Shown here: positions 19,472 through 29,400 of the stretch, one piece after another
Numbering within the stretch: the stretch's first letter is position 1
How the letters are laid out: each line of letters begins with the position of its first letter
Assembly (NCBI GenBank): GCA_030849465.1
Contig: JARVLF010000016.1
Location: 124,001 to 188,000 of the forward strand
Reading direction: 5' to 3'
Origin: Moesziomyces globuligerus
Lineage: Eukaryota; Basidiomycota; Ustilaginomycetes; Ustilaginales; Ustilaginaceae
DNA length: 64,000 nucleotides
The notes under the pieces: model-generated
The model's input: only the letters and a program-made list of their open reading frames with translations
What the model was told of the DNA's origin: nothing
Database searches by the model: none
Position numbers and translations under genes: made by a program

Positions 19472-20711
19472 GGTAGCAGCGAGAGCGAGGCGGGGACGAG
19501 ACGTTTCAAAAGAGTGTGGTGTGACGGAAAGGGAAGGAGAAGGAGGGAGGAGGGGAGGCGTAATAAACGAGAACGAGGTCGAGCGAGCAGATGGTGGATA
19601 GGAGACAACAGGCTGATGGCACGGCCAAGAGCAGACCATGCAGAGATCGTCTTGTTTAGAGACAGCGAGGTGATTCAGCAGATGCGACGACGCGACGGTG
19701 GGTGCAGAGTTCTGCTGCGAGGCGGCAGCGTGCAGGCATGTGGCATCGAGCAACACATCAGAATCTGCTGTGCGTACAGCCGACGTGCAGCCAGCAGCCT
19801 AGTCGGCATCGCGAGGGCCCACTCGAGGAAGCATTGCACGAGCGATGTCACGCGCCGACGGTTCAGCTGTGCATGACCGGCCGGCTCGCAGCTTGGTTCT
19901 GCAGACAGGAGGCCATGCTCGAGTGCGCATCCACATCACATTGCGATGCGGATGCAGCGGGCGCAGAACCTTCTAGCGGGGCCGAGTCGACGAGAATGTG
20001 AGCAGCGTCGCGCTACGCTATCGGGAAGAGGAAGGGAGCTCTGGTCGGGACCGTTGTTGTGGATCTGCGTCAGGAGCTGCGCTGGACGCTGAGGAATGGG
20101 GGCGGCATCGCAATGGACGCGATCCCTCATCTGCAGCGTTAGGCGGCGAGAGGCGCGTCCAGTACCGCCGACAGCAAGCGGCTGCTGAGGCTCAAAGCAA
20201 AAACAGGCTCCAGTGAAGCACCTCCTGAAATCCAAGCAGCTCTGGAATGCCACGCGCGCCTCGCTTGGGCCCCGCGCCACATTTGCAGCGCTCTGCCTCT
20301 GATACCCATCCAGCATGCACCGCGCAGCATGTCGAGGGCGACGTTGCTTCGAGTGACTGAGCAGGAAGGTATGAGTTGCTCATGCTCCTCGTAGTGCACT
20401 TCGCAGCAGCGCAGCGACTTGATACCCAGGATCAAGGTTGTAGAGGCGGCCCCGATGATAATCATCGGCAATCGGGGTTTGTTTGTCGCTCCCGACCCGA
20501 TACAGGTGACTAGCATCACGTGGGACCGGCTTTGGCAGCTGCTGCTTCGGGGCGGCTTTCCTTAGCCAATTTTTCGAAGCGCACCTCCACACTCGGGGCA
20601 GAGCCGAAAGAGGCTGAGCGTGATCTTCCAGCCCTCGCCCTCGCTCGACGTTGGACCAAGGACATCACGATCCGTACCTGTCCGAGTCACACCAACCGCT
20701 CAGCAGTGGCC
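19472..20711. promoter_or_regulatory. Divergent promoter region, KEP-like precursor / SURF1
   Basis: About 1.2 kb between two divergent start codons. Reading frames here have no recognisable domain. It presumably carries the promoter of the secreted precursor, which may be developmentally regulated, and that of SURF1. No specific factor site could be named with confidence. Confidence 0.45.
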
Positions 20712-22001
20712 ATGAGAGCGACACCGCAGCTTCGAAGCGCCGTGCGCGCAGCTCTTTTGCCAGCACTCGGCGCGCGGGCTGGTCCATCGATGGTCCCCGC
20801 TCGATGCCTCGTCGGAGCGCCGACTCTTCGCACTGGCCTTGCTCTGCTACCGTCTGCCTCCGGTTCGGCGATACGAGGCCTGCGCACGTCTGCGCCCGTC
20901 CGAGAGCAGCAGCCCGAGTACGGAGCCGATGCGCCGGAGGGCTACTCGCGATCGCAGTCGGCCAAGTCGGGACGCGCGTGGTACCGCTCGCCGACGACGC
21001 TGGTGCTGGGTTTCATCCCCGTCTTCACCGCGGCGCTCGGGTACTGGCAGCTGGAGCGGCTCAAGTGGAAGGTGAATCTGATCGAGGAGCTCGAGGACAA
21101 GCTGTCGCGGCCGCCGCTCCGGCTGCCGCGCAACATCAACGTCGACGTGCTCCCCGAGTTCGACTTTCGGCTGGTCAGCCTCCGCGGCGAGTTTGACCAT
21201 GCGCGCACCATGTTTGTCGGTCCACGCGTGCGCGATGGCGTCACGGGCTTCCACGTCGTCGTGCCCTTCCGTCGCGCCGAAGGCGGCGGTATGGTGCTCA
21301 TCAACCGCGGTTTCGTCTCGGACAAGCAGATTCACGGCACGGGTAGCCAGAGGAGACTCAAGGATGAAGCCATGCCAGCGGGAGAGCACGAGTTCGTCGC
21401 TCTGCTGCCCAGGATCTACCCGGGCAATCTCTTCACGCCCGCCAATGTGCCCGAAAACGGAAGCTGGTTCCACGTCGAGCCAAAGCAGATGGCAGAGTCG
21501 GCTTCCGCCATGGCGGGCGTGCCTGCGCTCGAGCTCCAACACACCCACCAGGATAGCTACACCCCGAGCGCTGGCGTCGCAGAGAGCGTCAAGCAGATGC
21601 TCGACGCAAAGGGCACCGACCGCGTACTTCCCGTCTACCTCGAGCAGGTCTTCGGTAGGTTCAAACCATCCCCGCTGCGCATCGCAAGGCGTGCCCGAAG
21701 TCACCCGACTGATTCTTCTCTTCTCTTTCCATGGCCTGGTCCGACAGACGGCAATGTGGGTGAGGCAGCCATGCGCGTCGCGCAGGGTGTGCCCGTCGGT
21801 CGCGCCGCCACGATCGAGCTGCGCAACCAGCACGCCGTCTACGCCGCCACCTGGTAAGCCCCGTCACCCTCCCCTTCTCAGCATCTCGTCCCTCGTTTCT
21901 GATTCGCAGACTGACCGGCGGTTCTTTTCCTCTGTAGGTTCTCGCTGAGTGCATGTACGGCGGTGATGTTCGGCCTGCTGGTGCGTCGTGGCCGTAGCTA
22001 G
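20712..22001 (+). CDS. SHY1: Cytochrome c oxidase assembly factor SURF1/SHY1
   Basis: A 370-residue inner mitochondrial membrane protein needed for cytochrome c oxidase (complex IV) assembly. The gene has three exons: 20712-21654, 21748-21853 and 21938-22001. The introns have GTAGGT...ACAG and GTAAGC...GTAG ends. Splicing restores the family C-terminus: GVPVGRAATIELRN, then a Trp codon split by intron 2, then FSLSACTAVMFGLL. An Arg/Ala-rich presequence (about 1-62) is followed by TM1 (about 94-112) with the conserved GYWQLERLKWK, an intermembrane-space domain with FDHARTMFVGPR and VLINRGFVS, and TM2 (about 349-365). The 3' end is 34 bp from the convergent YEA4-like gene. Confidence 0.93.
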
Positions 22002-22035
22002 CGGCGGCGATGAGAATATCAATTCCGATTCGTGT

Positions 22036-23286
22036 CTATGCCTTCTTTGTCTTGGGCGGGAGAGGTTTGGAGAGCGAGTAGCCTATGGTGCCGAGAAGCA
22101 CAGCGGATGCTCCGGTCCAGAGGGCGGGGTTGCCCGCGGAGCGCTGGACGAGGAGCACCGAGATGAGGAGGCTGAGCGCCTTGCGCACGACGAGGACGAG
22201 CGTGACGCTGAGCGAGCTCACCTGCGCCGTGAGGCGGTTGACGCCGTTGATGCAGACGAGCTGCGTGGCCACGTTGAGCGCGAGCGGCGGCCAGAAGCTC
22301 GGCACCCACACGCCCGCCTCGCCCAGCCAATCCGGCAGCGGCACGAGGTCGGAGAGCGCAAACGTGCGCGTTGGCGTGACGTCCTTTGCGCCGAGTGCGG
22401 GTGGAGCGATGAGCGCCAGGAGATCACTTAGCCAGCCTGTCTTGGGCGCGGACGAGGTGGGAGGATGGAGGCCGAACCACCAGGGCGTGGTTGCGTTTGC
22501 GGCTGCAATGTCGTTGCGCAGAGCGGCGGGACGGAGTGCAAAGAGGGGTAGCGAGAGGAGGTGTGAGTAGAAGAGGCTCTCGCGCCAGTTCTGGTTGCCG
22601 TACAGACGGAAGGTGCGTTCCTGCCACAGCCCCATGAATCCGGTGACGACGAGCGCAGCAAAGAGGAGCAGAACGCCGGTAGCGTACTGGCCCACCTCCC
22701 CCGGCGTGTGCGCAGATGCAGACGAGGTGGAGGAGAGCGTGCTGGCTGCGACACCCGCGGTGACGAGGAGGACGGAAGCGACCTGGGTGAGCGAGTAGCG
22801 GGTGTGCTGTACGGTGTATCCGAGGATCATGTTGATGACGAGGCCGCCGGATCGAAAGACGATATGCACCGACATGGGCACGTCGTAGGCGAAGGCCATG
22901 TTGTTGAGCAGGCTCGTCGAGAGGTAGAGCGCCACCTGCACCATCCACCTGTGCAGCGGCACCTTTCGCGGCGCGAGAGCGATCCACGGCGCGCGCGCCG
23001 AGGCGCGGACAAAGTGGGGTAGACACGAGAGCGTCGTCACGGCGAACTGCGCAAAGGTGATGAGCGTGCCCGAGGCCGGGATCTGGCGCATGGCGAGCTC
23101 GAGCGTAAACGCGTTGGAGCAGCAACCGCCAAAGATGAGCGCGAGGATGCAGAGCCATTCGGACGCCGTCGCCGCCGCCACGGCTCGTGCGACCGACTTG
23201 GCCTCGCCGACAGCGCCATTCGTGGCCGCGGGGTTGGTGGTGACCGTAGACGCGCGTCGGGGTTGGCGCTGCCGCAGTTTCGACAT
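22036..23286 (-). CDS. UDP-GlcNAc/UDP-sugar transporter, YEA4/SLC35B4-like
   Basis: A 416-residue polytopic protein of the nucleotide-sugar transporter family, with about ten hydrophobic segments. The first contains GGCCSNAFTLELAMRQIP and then TLITFAQFA, close to the GCCSN...TFAQF signature of SLC35B4/YEA4. Other family marks are NNMAFAYDVPMSVHIVFRSG and GYTVQHTRYSL in the middle and VQRSAG near the end. It would import UDP-GlcNAc, and perhaps UDP-xylose, into the ER or Golgi lumen for glycan or chitin-related synthesis. The C-terminus PPKTKKA is lysine-rich and could act as an ER-retrieval type signal. The start at 23286 is preferred to an upstream in-frame ATG at 23334, which adds 16 Pro-rich residues. 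It is divergent from the TEN1-like gene, with 84 bp between starts. Confidence 0.88.
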   Translation of the reverse strand: MSKLRQRQPRRASTVTTNPAATNGAVGEAKSVARAVAAATASEWLCILALIFGGCCSNAFTLELAMRQIPASGTLITFAQFAVTTLSCLPHFVRASARAPWIALAPRKVPLHRWMVQVALYLSTSLLNNMAFAYDVPMSVHIVFRSGGLVINMILGYTVQHTRYSLTQVASVLLVTAGVAASTLSSTSSASAHTPGEVGQYATGVLLLFAALVVTGFMGLWQERTFRLYGNQNWRESLFYSHLLSLPLFALRPAALRNDIAAANATTPWWFGLHPPTSSAPKTGWLSDLLALIAPPALGAKDVTPTRTFALSDLVPLPDWLGEAGVWVPSFWPPLALNVATQLVCINGVNRLTAQVSSLSVTLVLVVRKALSLLISVLLVQRSAGNPALWTGASAVLLGTIGYSLSKPLPPKTKKA

Positions 23287-23370
23287 GGTGCGAGGCGGTG
23301 ATGGTGAAGCTTGAAGATGCGGGGGGGGCAGCAAAGAAAATCAGACCAACACTTTATTTTTTGCACGTCG

Positions 23371-23945
23371 ATGCGCGACAAGGCGACTTTGCAACGCGTA
23401 GACGACGAGGATGCAGGTATGCTTGCCACCACCATGTGCTAAGCGCGCTCTGCATGTCGCGACCGGACGCAGGTCAGCTGGTGCCCATCAGCGATGTCGA
23501 ACCGCACCTCTTTGCCAACCGCAAGCTGCGCCTCGTAGGCACCGTGACCGCGCTCGCGCACTCGACGCTGCTCATCCTCTCGGACCTCCACCCCTCGCCC
23601 TCGCGCGCCCCGCGCTCTGTGCTCGTCGACCTCAGCCTCTGCGCCGTACCGGGCATCGCACCGGCGCTCAAATCCACACTCATGGTCCTCGGAACGCTCA
23701 CGCACCTCGACCATCCTCTCGACCTCACTTTCGCCACCACGCCTGCTGCGGCCGTAGCCACCGAGCCCAAACTGCCGACCTCGGTGTTTCCCCTGCGCAC
23801 CGACGTGCCGCTGCCCAACGGCCACTTTGTCCTCGAAGCGCTGCTCGTCAAGCCGCTGGACCACACCTTCGACATCGCACTCTGGAACCACGCCGCACGC
23901 CTGCGCTCGCACGCCGACTGGCAAGCGTACCCTCCTCAGCCCTGA
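23371..23945 (+). CDS. Small OB-fold protein, TEN1-like telomere-capping candidate
   Basis: Preferred model: exons 23371-23416 and 23473-23945, 172 residues, with a 56-nt intron (GTATGC donor, TGCTAAGC branch-like site, GCAG acceptor). This joins MRDKATLQRVDDEDA to GQLVPISDVEPHLF. An unspliced alternative starts at ATG 23454, inside this intron, and gives 163 residues. The layout fits a single OB-fold: LRLVGTVTALAHSTLLILSD, then VLVDLSLCA, then STLMVLGTLTH, then FVLEALLVKPLD and a helical end. TEN1 of the CST telomere complex has the same order, including L-R-x-x-G near the start and VLGxL in the middle. The assignment rests on weak pattern similarity to a fast-evolving family; another OB-fold protein is possible. 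The stop is 32 bp from the PPN1 stop. Confidence 0.55.
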
Positions 23946-23977
23946 AGATTTCTGCCATTGCGTTCGCGCGGCCGCTT

Positions 23978-25963
23978 CTACGGCGTGTATCCGCTCTCGG
24001 AGTAGATGCGTCGAACAAAGCGACGCCAGAGCTTCCGATCGACCATCAGCCGACGCGCCAGGTCCATCATCTCGCTCACCGTCACCGAACCGAGCGCATA
24101 GTCGCTCATCCGTCGCAGCGGTTTGGCGAGCTTGGCCGTCTTTGTGTAGGGCGCGTCGAGTCCGGCGTTGGTGAGCTCACGCGCAAGCAGCGGCTTGGGC
24201 ACGGGTACGGGGCCATCGTACGACGCGGCGGCGGTGAACTCGTGCCAAAGCACCGAGGGCGGATAGGTGGCGTACTCGAGACGGTACTCGACTTTGGCCG
24301 CTTCGGCCTGTTTGCGCCGTCGACGCTGCTCGGCGTCATCGTCGTCGTGCTTGTGCTTGTGCTTCTTGGACTCGGAGAGCTCGTGCTTCGGATGCAGGAT
24401 GCGCTCGATCGCATCGTTCTGCGCATCAATGTCCATCACCCACTGGCTGTAGCCCAGCAGACTCAGGTACGTGTTGGTGCGCGACGGCGACGACGCCGAC
24501 GCGTGCCGCGCCGCCCGTCGCCGTCGCTTCTTGTGCTTGCGCCCCTTGCGCTTCTTGGGCGGCGTAGGCCGGTGGTGGTGCCGCGACAGTACGCCCACGC
24601 CTCCCTCCTCGTCGTCCTCATCGGCCACAGCATCAAGCTCCTCATCCTCGTCCTCTTCCTCCTCGTCCTCCTCGTCCTCGTCGTCTTCATCTACATTGTC
24701 CTCTTGGTCGTCTGCGTCTTGGTGCTCGGTGTGCGCGGCGCTGGCCGCGGTGTATCGGGAGTGTTCGGTGGTGTTGTAGGTCCAGAGGCGGATGCTGGGG
24801 TAGTAGGTAGGGATGATGCTGGGTGCGATGAAGAAGACCGAGTACAGATCCTCGTTGGTCCTGCCTTTTCCTGGCAGGGTGGAAAAGTCCTGTCTCAGAT
24901 CGCCTGGCAGACCCTCTTCCTCGACGCTGACCTCGCCGCCGCGAGGCTGGGGGTGGTCTTGGTTGTAGACGGCGTCCTGGTCTTCCTGGATGAAGAAGGC
25001 GTCGGTGTTCATGTGGCCAAAGTGCTGTGCGACGATGGTGTCCTGGAAGCGGAGGACGATGTCGGTGTAGCGCGTGTAGCATTTCTTAAAGTAGTTGCCC
25101 GCGGTCGGCGGCACGTGGCCGAGGAGATGCACCTGCATCCCGCGCTGGCGGAACAAGTCGAGCTGCACCTCGAGCCAGTCGAGCTGAGCGGTGCCCGGAT
25201 CTACGTCGCTCGCGCCACCTTTTCCGTGTCGTTTTCCCTTCTTGGTGCGCACGCATCCGTCGACCGCCTTGTTGTTGTCGTAGAAATAGAGCGTGTTGAG
25301 GCTCATGGCGGCGAGTCGATTCGGAAGGAGCTCCTTGACATAGTAGCCGCCCTGCTCGAAGGTGTGGAACTCGTATTCGGGTATGTGGTCCTGCCAGATC
25401 TGCACATACTCCTTGGTCACCGCATTCGGACCGGGGAAGAGGATGTTGTGCGGAAAAATGTCGTTGTTGCCTACGCTCGGCACGAGCGGTACGCCGGGGA
25501 AGGCGGCTTCGAGCTGATCTAACGTCCAGCGGTTGAGTTCAAAGATCTCGCGGCTGGAGCGGGGGAGCTTGTCGTCGTTATCGTGTCGCGCCGAGTCGCC
25601 TGTCCAGATGACAAAGTCGATGCCCGAGGTGTTGACCAAGTTCTGTGCGGCCCACTGGAGCGAGGATTCGACCAGACGCGGAGGCGAGTCGCAGTCGCTC
25701 AACGCAGCGCCCCACCAGCCGGCGCGCGCCTTGCCGTCGGGCTTGGACTTCTTGGGCTTGTTGTGGTGGCAGGCAGCATGCACGGACGAGGCATGCTGGT
25801 AGTGCGGATCGGGATGCAGGTCGGTGATGTGCAGGAAGCGGCCAAACGGCTTGCGCTCCACCCCGACCTCGGAGGAGACGCTGAAGGCCGCCTGGTGCGC
25901 AGAGACGGAGCACGTCAGCAGCACGAACGCTGCCGACAGAATCGCGGATGTGGCGCTGCGCAT
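23978..25963 (-). CDS. PPN1: Vacuolar endopolyphosphatase
   Basis: The 661-residue type II membrane metallophosphoesterase cleaves inorganic polyphosphate in the vacuole. A hydrophobic signal-anchor at about 7-22 is followed by metal-ligand motifs: HITDLHPD (D48, H50), WTGDSARHDND (D123), GNND (166-168), then LGHVPP and GHMNTDAFF. Family-specific sequence includes FGRFLHITDLHPDPHY and YFKKCYTRYTDIVLRFQDTI. The C-terminal third carries a very acidic run (roughly 485-515) and Lys/Arg- and His-rich clusters, then a conserved end with LGYSQWVMDID. The start at 25963 puts the signal-anchor at the N-terminus; ATG 26047 would add 28 residues. It lies next to KCS1, whose inositol pyrophosphate product is needed for polyphosphate accumulation in yeast. 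Confidence 0.92.
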   Translation of the reverse strand: MRSATSAILSAAFVLLTCSVSAHQAAFSVSSEVGVERKPFGRFLHITDLHPDPHYQHASSVHAACHHNKPKKSKPDGKARAGWWGAALSDCDSPPRLVESSLQWAAQNLVNTSGIDFVIWTGDSARHDNDDKLPRSSREIFELNRWTLDQLEAAFPGVPLVPSVGNNDIFPHNILFPGPNAVTKEYVQIWQDHIPEYEFHTFEQGGYYVKELLPNRLAAMSLNTLYFYDNNKAVDGCVRTKKGKRHGKGGASDVDPGTAQLDWLEVQLDLFRQRGMQVHLLGHVPPTAGNYFKKCYTRYTDIVLRFQDTIVAQHFGHMNTDAFFIQEDQDAVYNQDHPQPRGGEVSVEEEGLPGDLRQDFSTLPGKGRTNEDLYSVFFIAPSIIPTYYPSIRLWTYNTTEHSRYTAASAAHTEHQDADDQEDNVDEDDEDEEDEEEEDEDEELDAVADEDDEEGGVGVLSRHHHRPTPPKKRKGRKHKKRRRRAARHASASSPSRTNTYLSLLGYSQWVMDIDAQNDAIERILHPKHELSESKKHKHKHDDDDAEQRRRRKQAEAAKVEYRLEYATYPPSVLWHEFTAAASYDGPVPVPKPLLARELTNAGLDAPYTKTAKLAKPLRRMSDYALGSVTVSEMMDLARRLMVDRKLWRRFVRRIYSESGYTP

Positions 25964-26468
25964 GATTCTAGGTCCGGGAGACGATCCGTCTAGCAGCACA
26001 TCCTGTCTACCCAGGCGCGGATGGTGGTGGAGGAGCAAACCGCGCACGTGCGATTGCCCGCATCCGATGGCTCAAATTTCGCTTCGCGACTTCTCCACAC
26101 AAACACCACTTCGCTCCCTAAATCGCCGATTCGCCAGATTCCCACCCGCCTCCACGCTCCGAGGCTTCCTCAAGGCCGATATCGCCGCACTTCTTCGATG
26201 CCAAACATGGCGGCTTGCTGGCCTGTATTCGAGGTTTGATGGGTCTGCTGAGCTATAGCAGCTCGCACAGCGACACCTCGGTCGTCTCTCCTCTTGGATG
26301 GCACTCAGGCTACCGAGGTCGATTTGCCCTCTAAGCTCAACCTCGAACCAGTCTCCAACGCACACTCTGACCTCGACCGCTCTGCAGCCAAACTCAACCC
26401 GGCTGCGGTTCGCTCTGTCCGCTCGTCGCTGCGCACCACTGTCATTGCGCTTGCACATTGAGCTTGGC
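25964..26468. promoter_or_regulatory. PPN1 upstream region
   Basis: About 500 bp between the PPN1 start and the 3' end of KCS1 (both minus strand). The sequence is less GC-rich and has no coding character; it presumably holds the PPN1 promoter and the KCS1 3' UTR. Confidence 0.45.
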
Positions 26469-29400
26469 TCATGTGGACACATATCCGTTGAGGCCGTGAG
26501 TGCCGTCGCCAAAGATCTCATCAAACACCTCTCTGCCGAGGACCTTGAGATCGCCTAGATCGCCGACATACCTTCCCTCCTCGTCGGTGTCCGCGTCGAG
26601 CCTGGACCTGACCTCGCTCCTCCTGCGTCGCTCCGTGTTCCAGATCTCCTCGAAGCTGCGCGCGAGGTTCCGCAGCCCATACAGGTAGCCGCTGTCGGGA
26701 CCATCGACGAGTTTGGGCGGGAACCTCGCCTTGGGCAAGCTGGGCTGCGCGCGCTCGTCAGCGTCGTCGTGGCCAAAGTCGTAGTCGTGGCCGGTGGTGC
26801 AGTGGGCAAAGTCGATGATGCGGATGTTGATCTCGCCCCTTCTGCGTCTCCTCCTCAGCGCCGGTTCGCTGCCCGTCGCCGGATGCGATGCGCTGCCCAT
26901 CGGACCAAGCAACGGACTGCTCCCGATGCTATAGCTCGCGCCACCCTCTGCGGCCTCCTCGCCCACCGCCGGCGCTGCATTGGTACCGACGATCATCTGA
27001 CTCGGCGCCACCGTCCCGCCCTCACCCCTGGCGCACCTGCGATCAAACTCGTCGTGCAGCCGCTTCTGCGTCTCGCAATCGCCATCGTAGATGAACAGCA
27101 GACTGCTCGCGTAGAAGCGATACCCCTTGAGGCCCCACACGATCCTAGCCAGGTGGTAGATCTTTTGGAGGATGAGCGGCACGTGGTGCATCAGCAGCCG
27201 CTCGCCGTCGTAGAAGAAGCGCGCGAGCGCCGCGGCAAACTCGTCCGGCTTGACCTTGCGCCCGTAGTATTTGTCTTGGAAGAGGAACGCGTCGGCGACA
27301 CAGTCGTAGACTTGCATGCCGCAGATGCGCACGCCGTGGCTGCGCGAGGTGGTCTTGTCGCACTTCTTGGTCTGGCTCTTTTTCTTGGCGTCCGTCGCGT
27401 CCAGCCCGTACTGGCGCGTGCCCATCTTGAGGTCGAGCACGCACGGCGACTTGAGCCGGCCCGTGAGATCCTCCATGAGCAAAAACTGCTCCTGCCGCGT
27501 CTGCTCGGCCGCCTCGACCGCCTCCCGGGGCGCCGCATCCTCCAGCGAGAGCATCTCCACCTCGCCCTCGACGCCCTCCAGCTCCACCGCCCCGCTGCTC
27601 GCCGCCGCGACGGCGGCCTTGGCCAGGCTGCTGGACGATGCACCGGCCGGGATGGGTTTGAGCGCGAGAGAGACGTCGCTGAGCACGCGTCGCGGATGAT
27701 GCGTCAATGCCTCGTTTCGCGCCATGCTAGACAGCGCCGCTGCCGGCGGCGACGTATAGTCGGCCGTGGCCAGCTTGGACACCGCGGACGTGGACGCTGT
27801 CAGGCTGCTGGTGCTCCGCGGCGGCGTGCGCGGTGGCGTCGACGGATGCCTGGCCTGGCCGCGATAGTGGATCGGCGACGACGCGGCGGTGGGCGTGAAC
27901 TCGCTCGCGACGCTCATCCTGCCGCTGCTGACCGGATCCGGCGTGCGCGCATCGCTGCGCAACGCACTGGCCGCCGTCAGCGTCTCCTTGGACCTCGGCG
28001 TGTGGCCGAGGTTTCGGGTCATGCGCAGTCGCTCGCCCTCCTCGCTCTCCTCCCACGCCTTGGCCAGGCGACGTCGGTTCTTCCTCGCGTTGCGCTTGGC
28101 GCTCGAGCCGTACCTCGGCTCGAGGCCGTCCTTGAGCATGGGGCTGCTGAACACCTCGCGCAGCACCTGCTCCTGCAGCTTGCGATTCACCGTCGTGATG
28201 CCGCGTCCGTGGATGCCGTTGAGCGTCTGCGCGCCGTACGCCAGGCCTGCAGGCGTCTGCGACTGCGAGGCCTGCGAAGGCGTGCGGCTCGTCATGCTCA
28301 GCGCGCTCCGCGCCGGGCTGCGCGAGCGCGCCAGCGGACCGAGGCCGCTGCTGGAATGGCCGTAGCTCGACGAGTGCAAGCGGTCCGAGTCCGGCTCCCT
28401 CGCGCGGCCGCCCCAGTCAGCCCCGGCCATGGAGCGCGTCGACCTCGGCGACGCATCTGGCGACACGGCCGGCGTGAGCGGACTCGAGCTGAGCCCTTTC
28501 CCGGCCGCTTGTGACGACGACGACGTGGGCCGGTCGGAGCGGTACCTCGCCGCGCGCTCGAACGAAGCGAGCGGCGAGCAGGGTACAGCATCCGCACCGT
28601 CGCCCGTGCGCACCTGCACTTCAGGCACCGTCATGGCCCGAGCCGAGCGCGACGCGCCGGACTCTCGACTTTGCGACCGACTGCCGCTACCGGACCCGCG
28701 TCCGCGAACCGCATCGACACCCGACGCTAGCGAAGGAGCCAGCCTGCACCTGCGGAGCATCCACTCGGGCACGATATGACGGTTGAGATCCAGCGAGACC
28801 TCGGGGATCTCCTTGCCCCAGTCCTCCTGGCCCTCAAACACCTTGCGGCGCGCTCGCCCGCTGCGCGAGTCGGAACGCGGGCGCTCGGCGAGCTCCGCCT
28901 GCGCATCGACGGCCGCGGTACGCGCGGCTGTATCGACGACAACCGCCGGCGCGTCCAGTTCCGCAGTCCCGCTGGCGAGATCCTTCGCCTCGGCGGCGCG
29001 ATCAGCCTGTGCGTCTGCGGCCTCTTGCGCCTGCTGCTGCTCGTCAACGTGTCTGTAGGTGACGTTGAGCACGCCGAGGTACTGCGGGATGAAAGCGAGC
29101 AGGATGGGATGCTCCCGCTCGACGGCCTCGTAGAACTCGTTCTCCCTGCCGACGAGCGGCTTGCATACGGCGCGCTTCGAGAATTGAAAGATAGAGTTGT
29201 GCCCACCGACCTGGTTGTGATACGGCTGCAGCTGGACGACCGCTGGCGGCTCGTCTTCCGGCGCCTCAATCTGGGCCCCACGAGGCGGCCGCTGCATCCG
29301 ATCCGCTTCCCACTCGGAGCCGCTCATCTGCAGATCGTCCTCGTCGGCGGTCGCATGAGCGAGGACCGACGTGCGCTCGTCGTCGGAGCTGGTCAAGTCG

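Noticed and set aside
17558..19876. Antisense open frame of 772 codons
   Set aside because: Opposite the secreted repeat precursor; its apparent repeats merely mirror the sense repeats, and it lacks a signal peptide.
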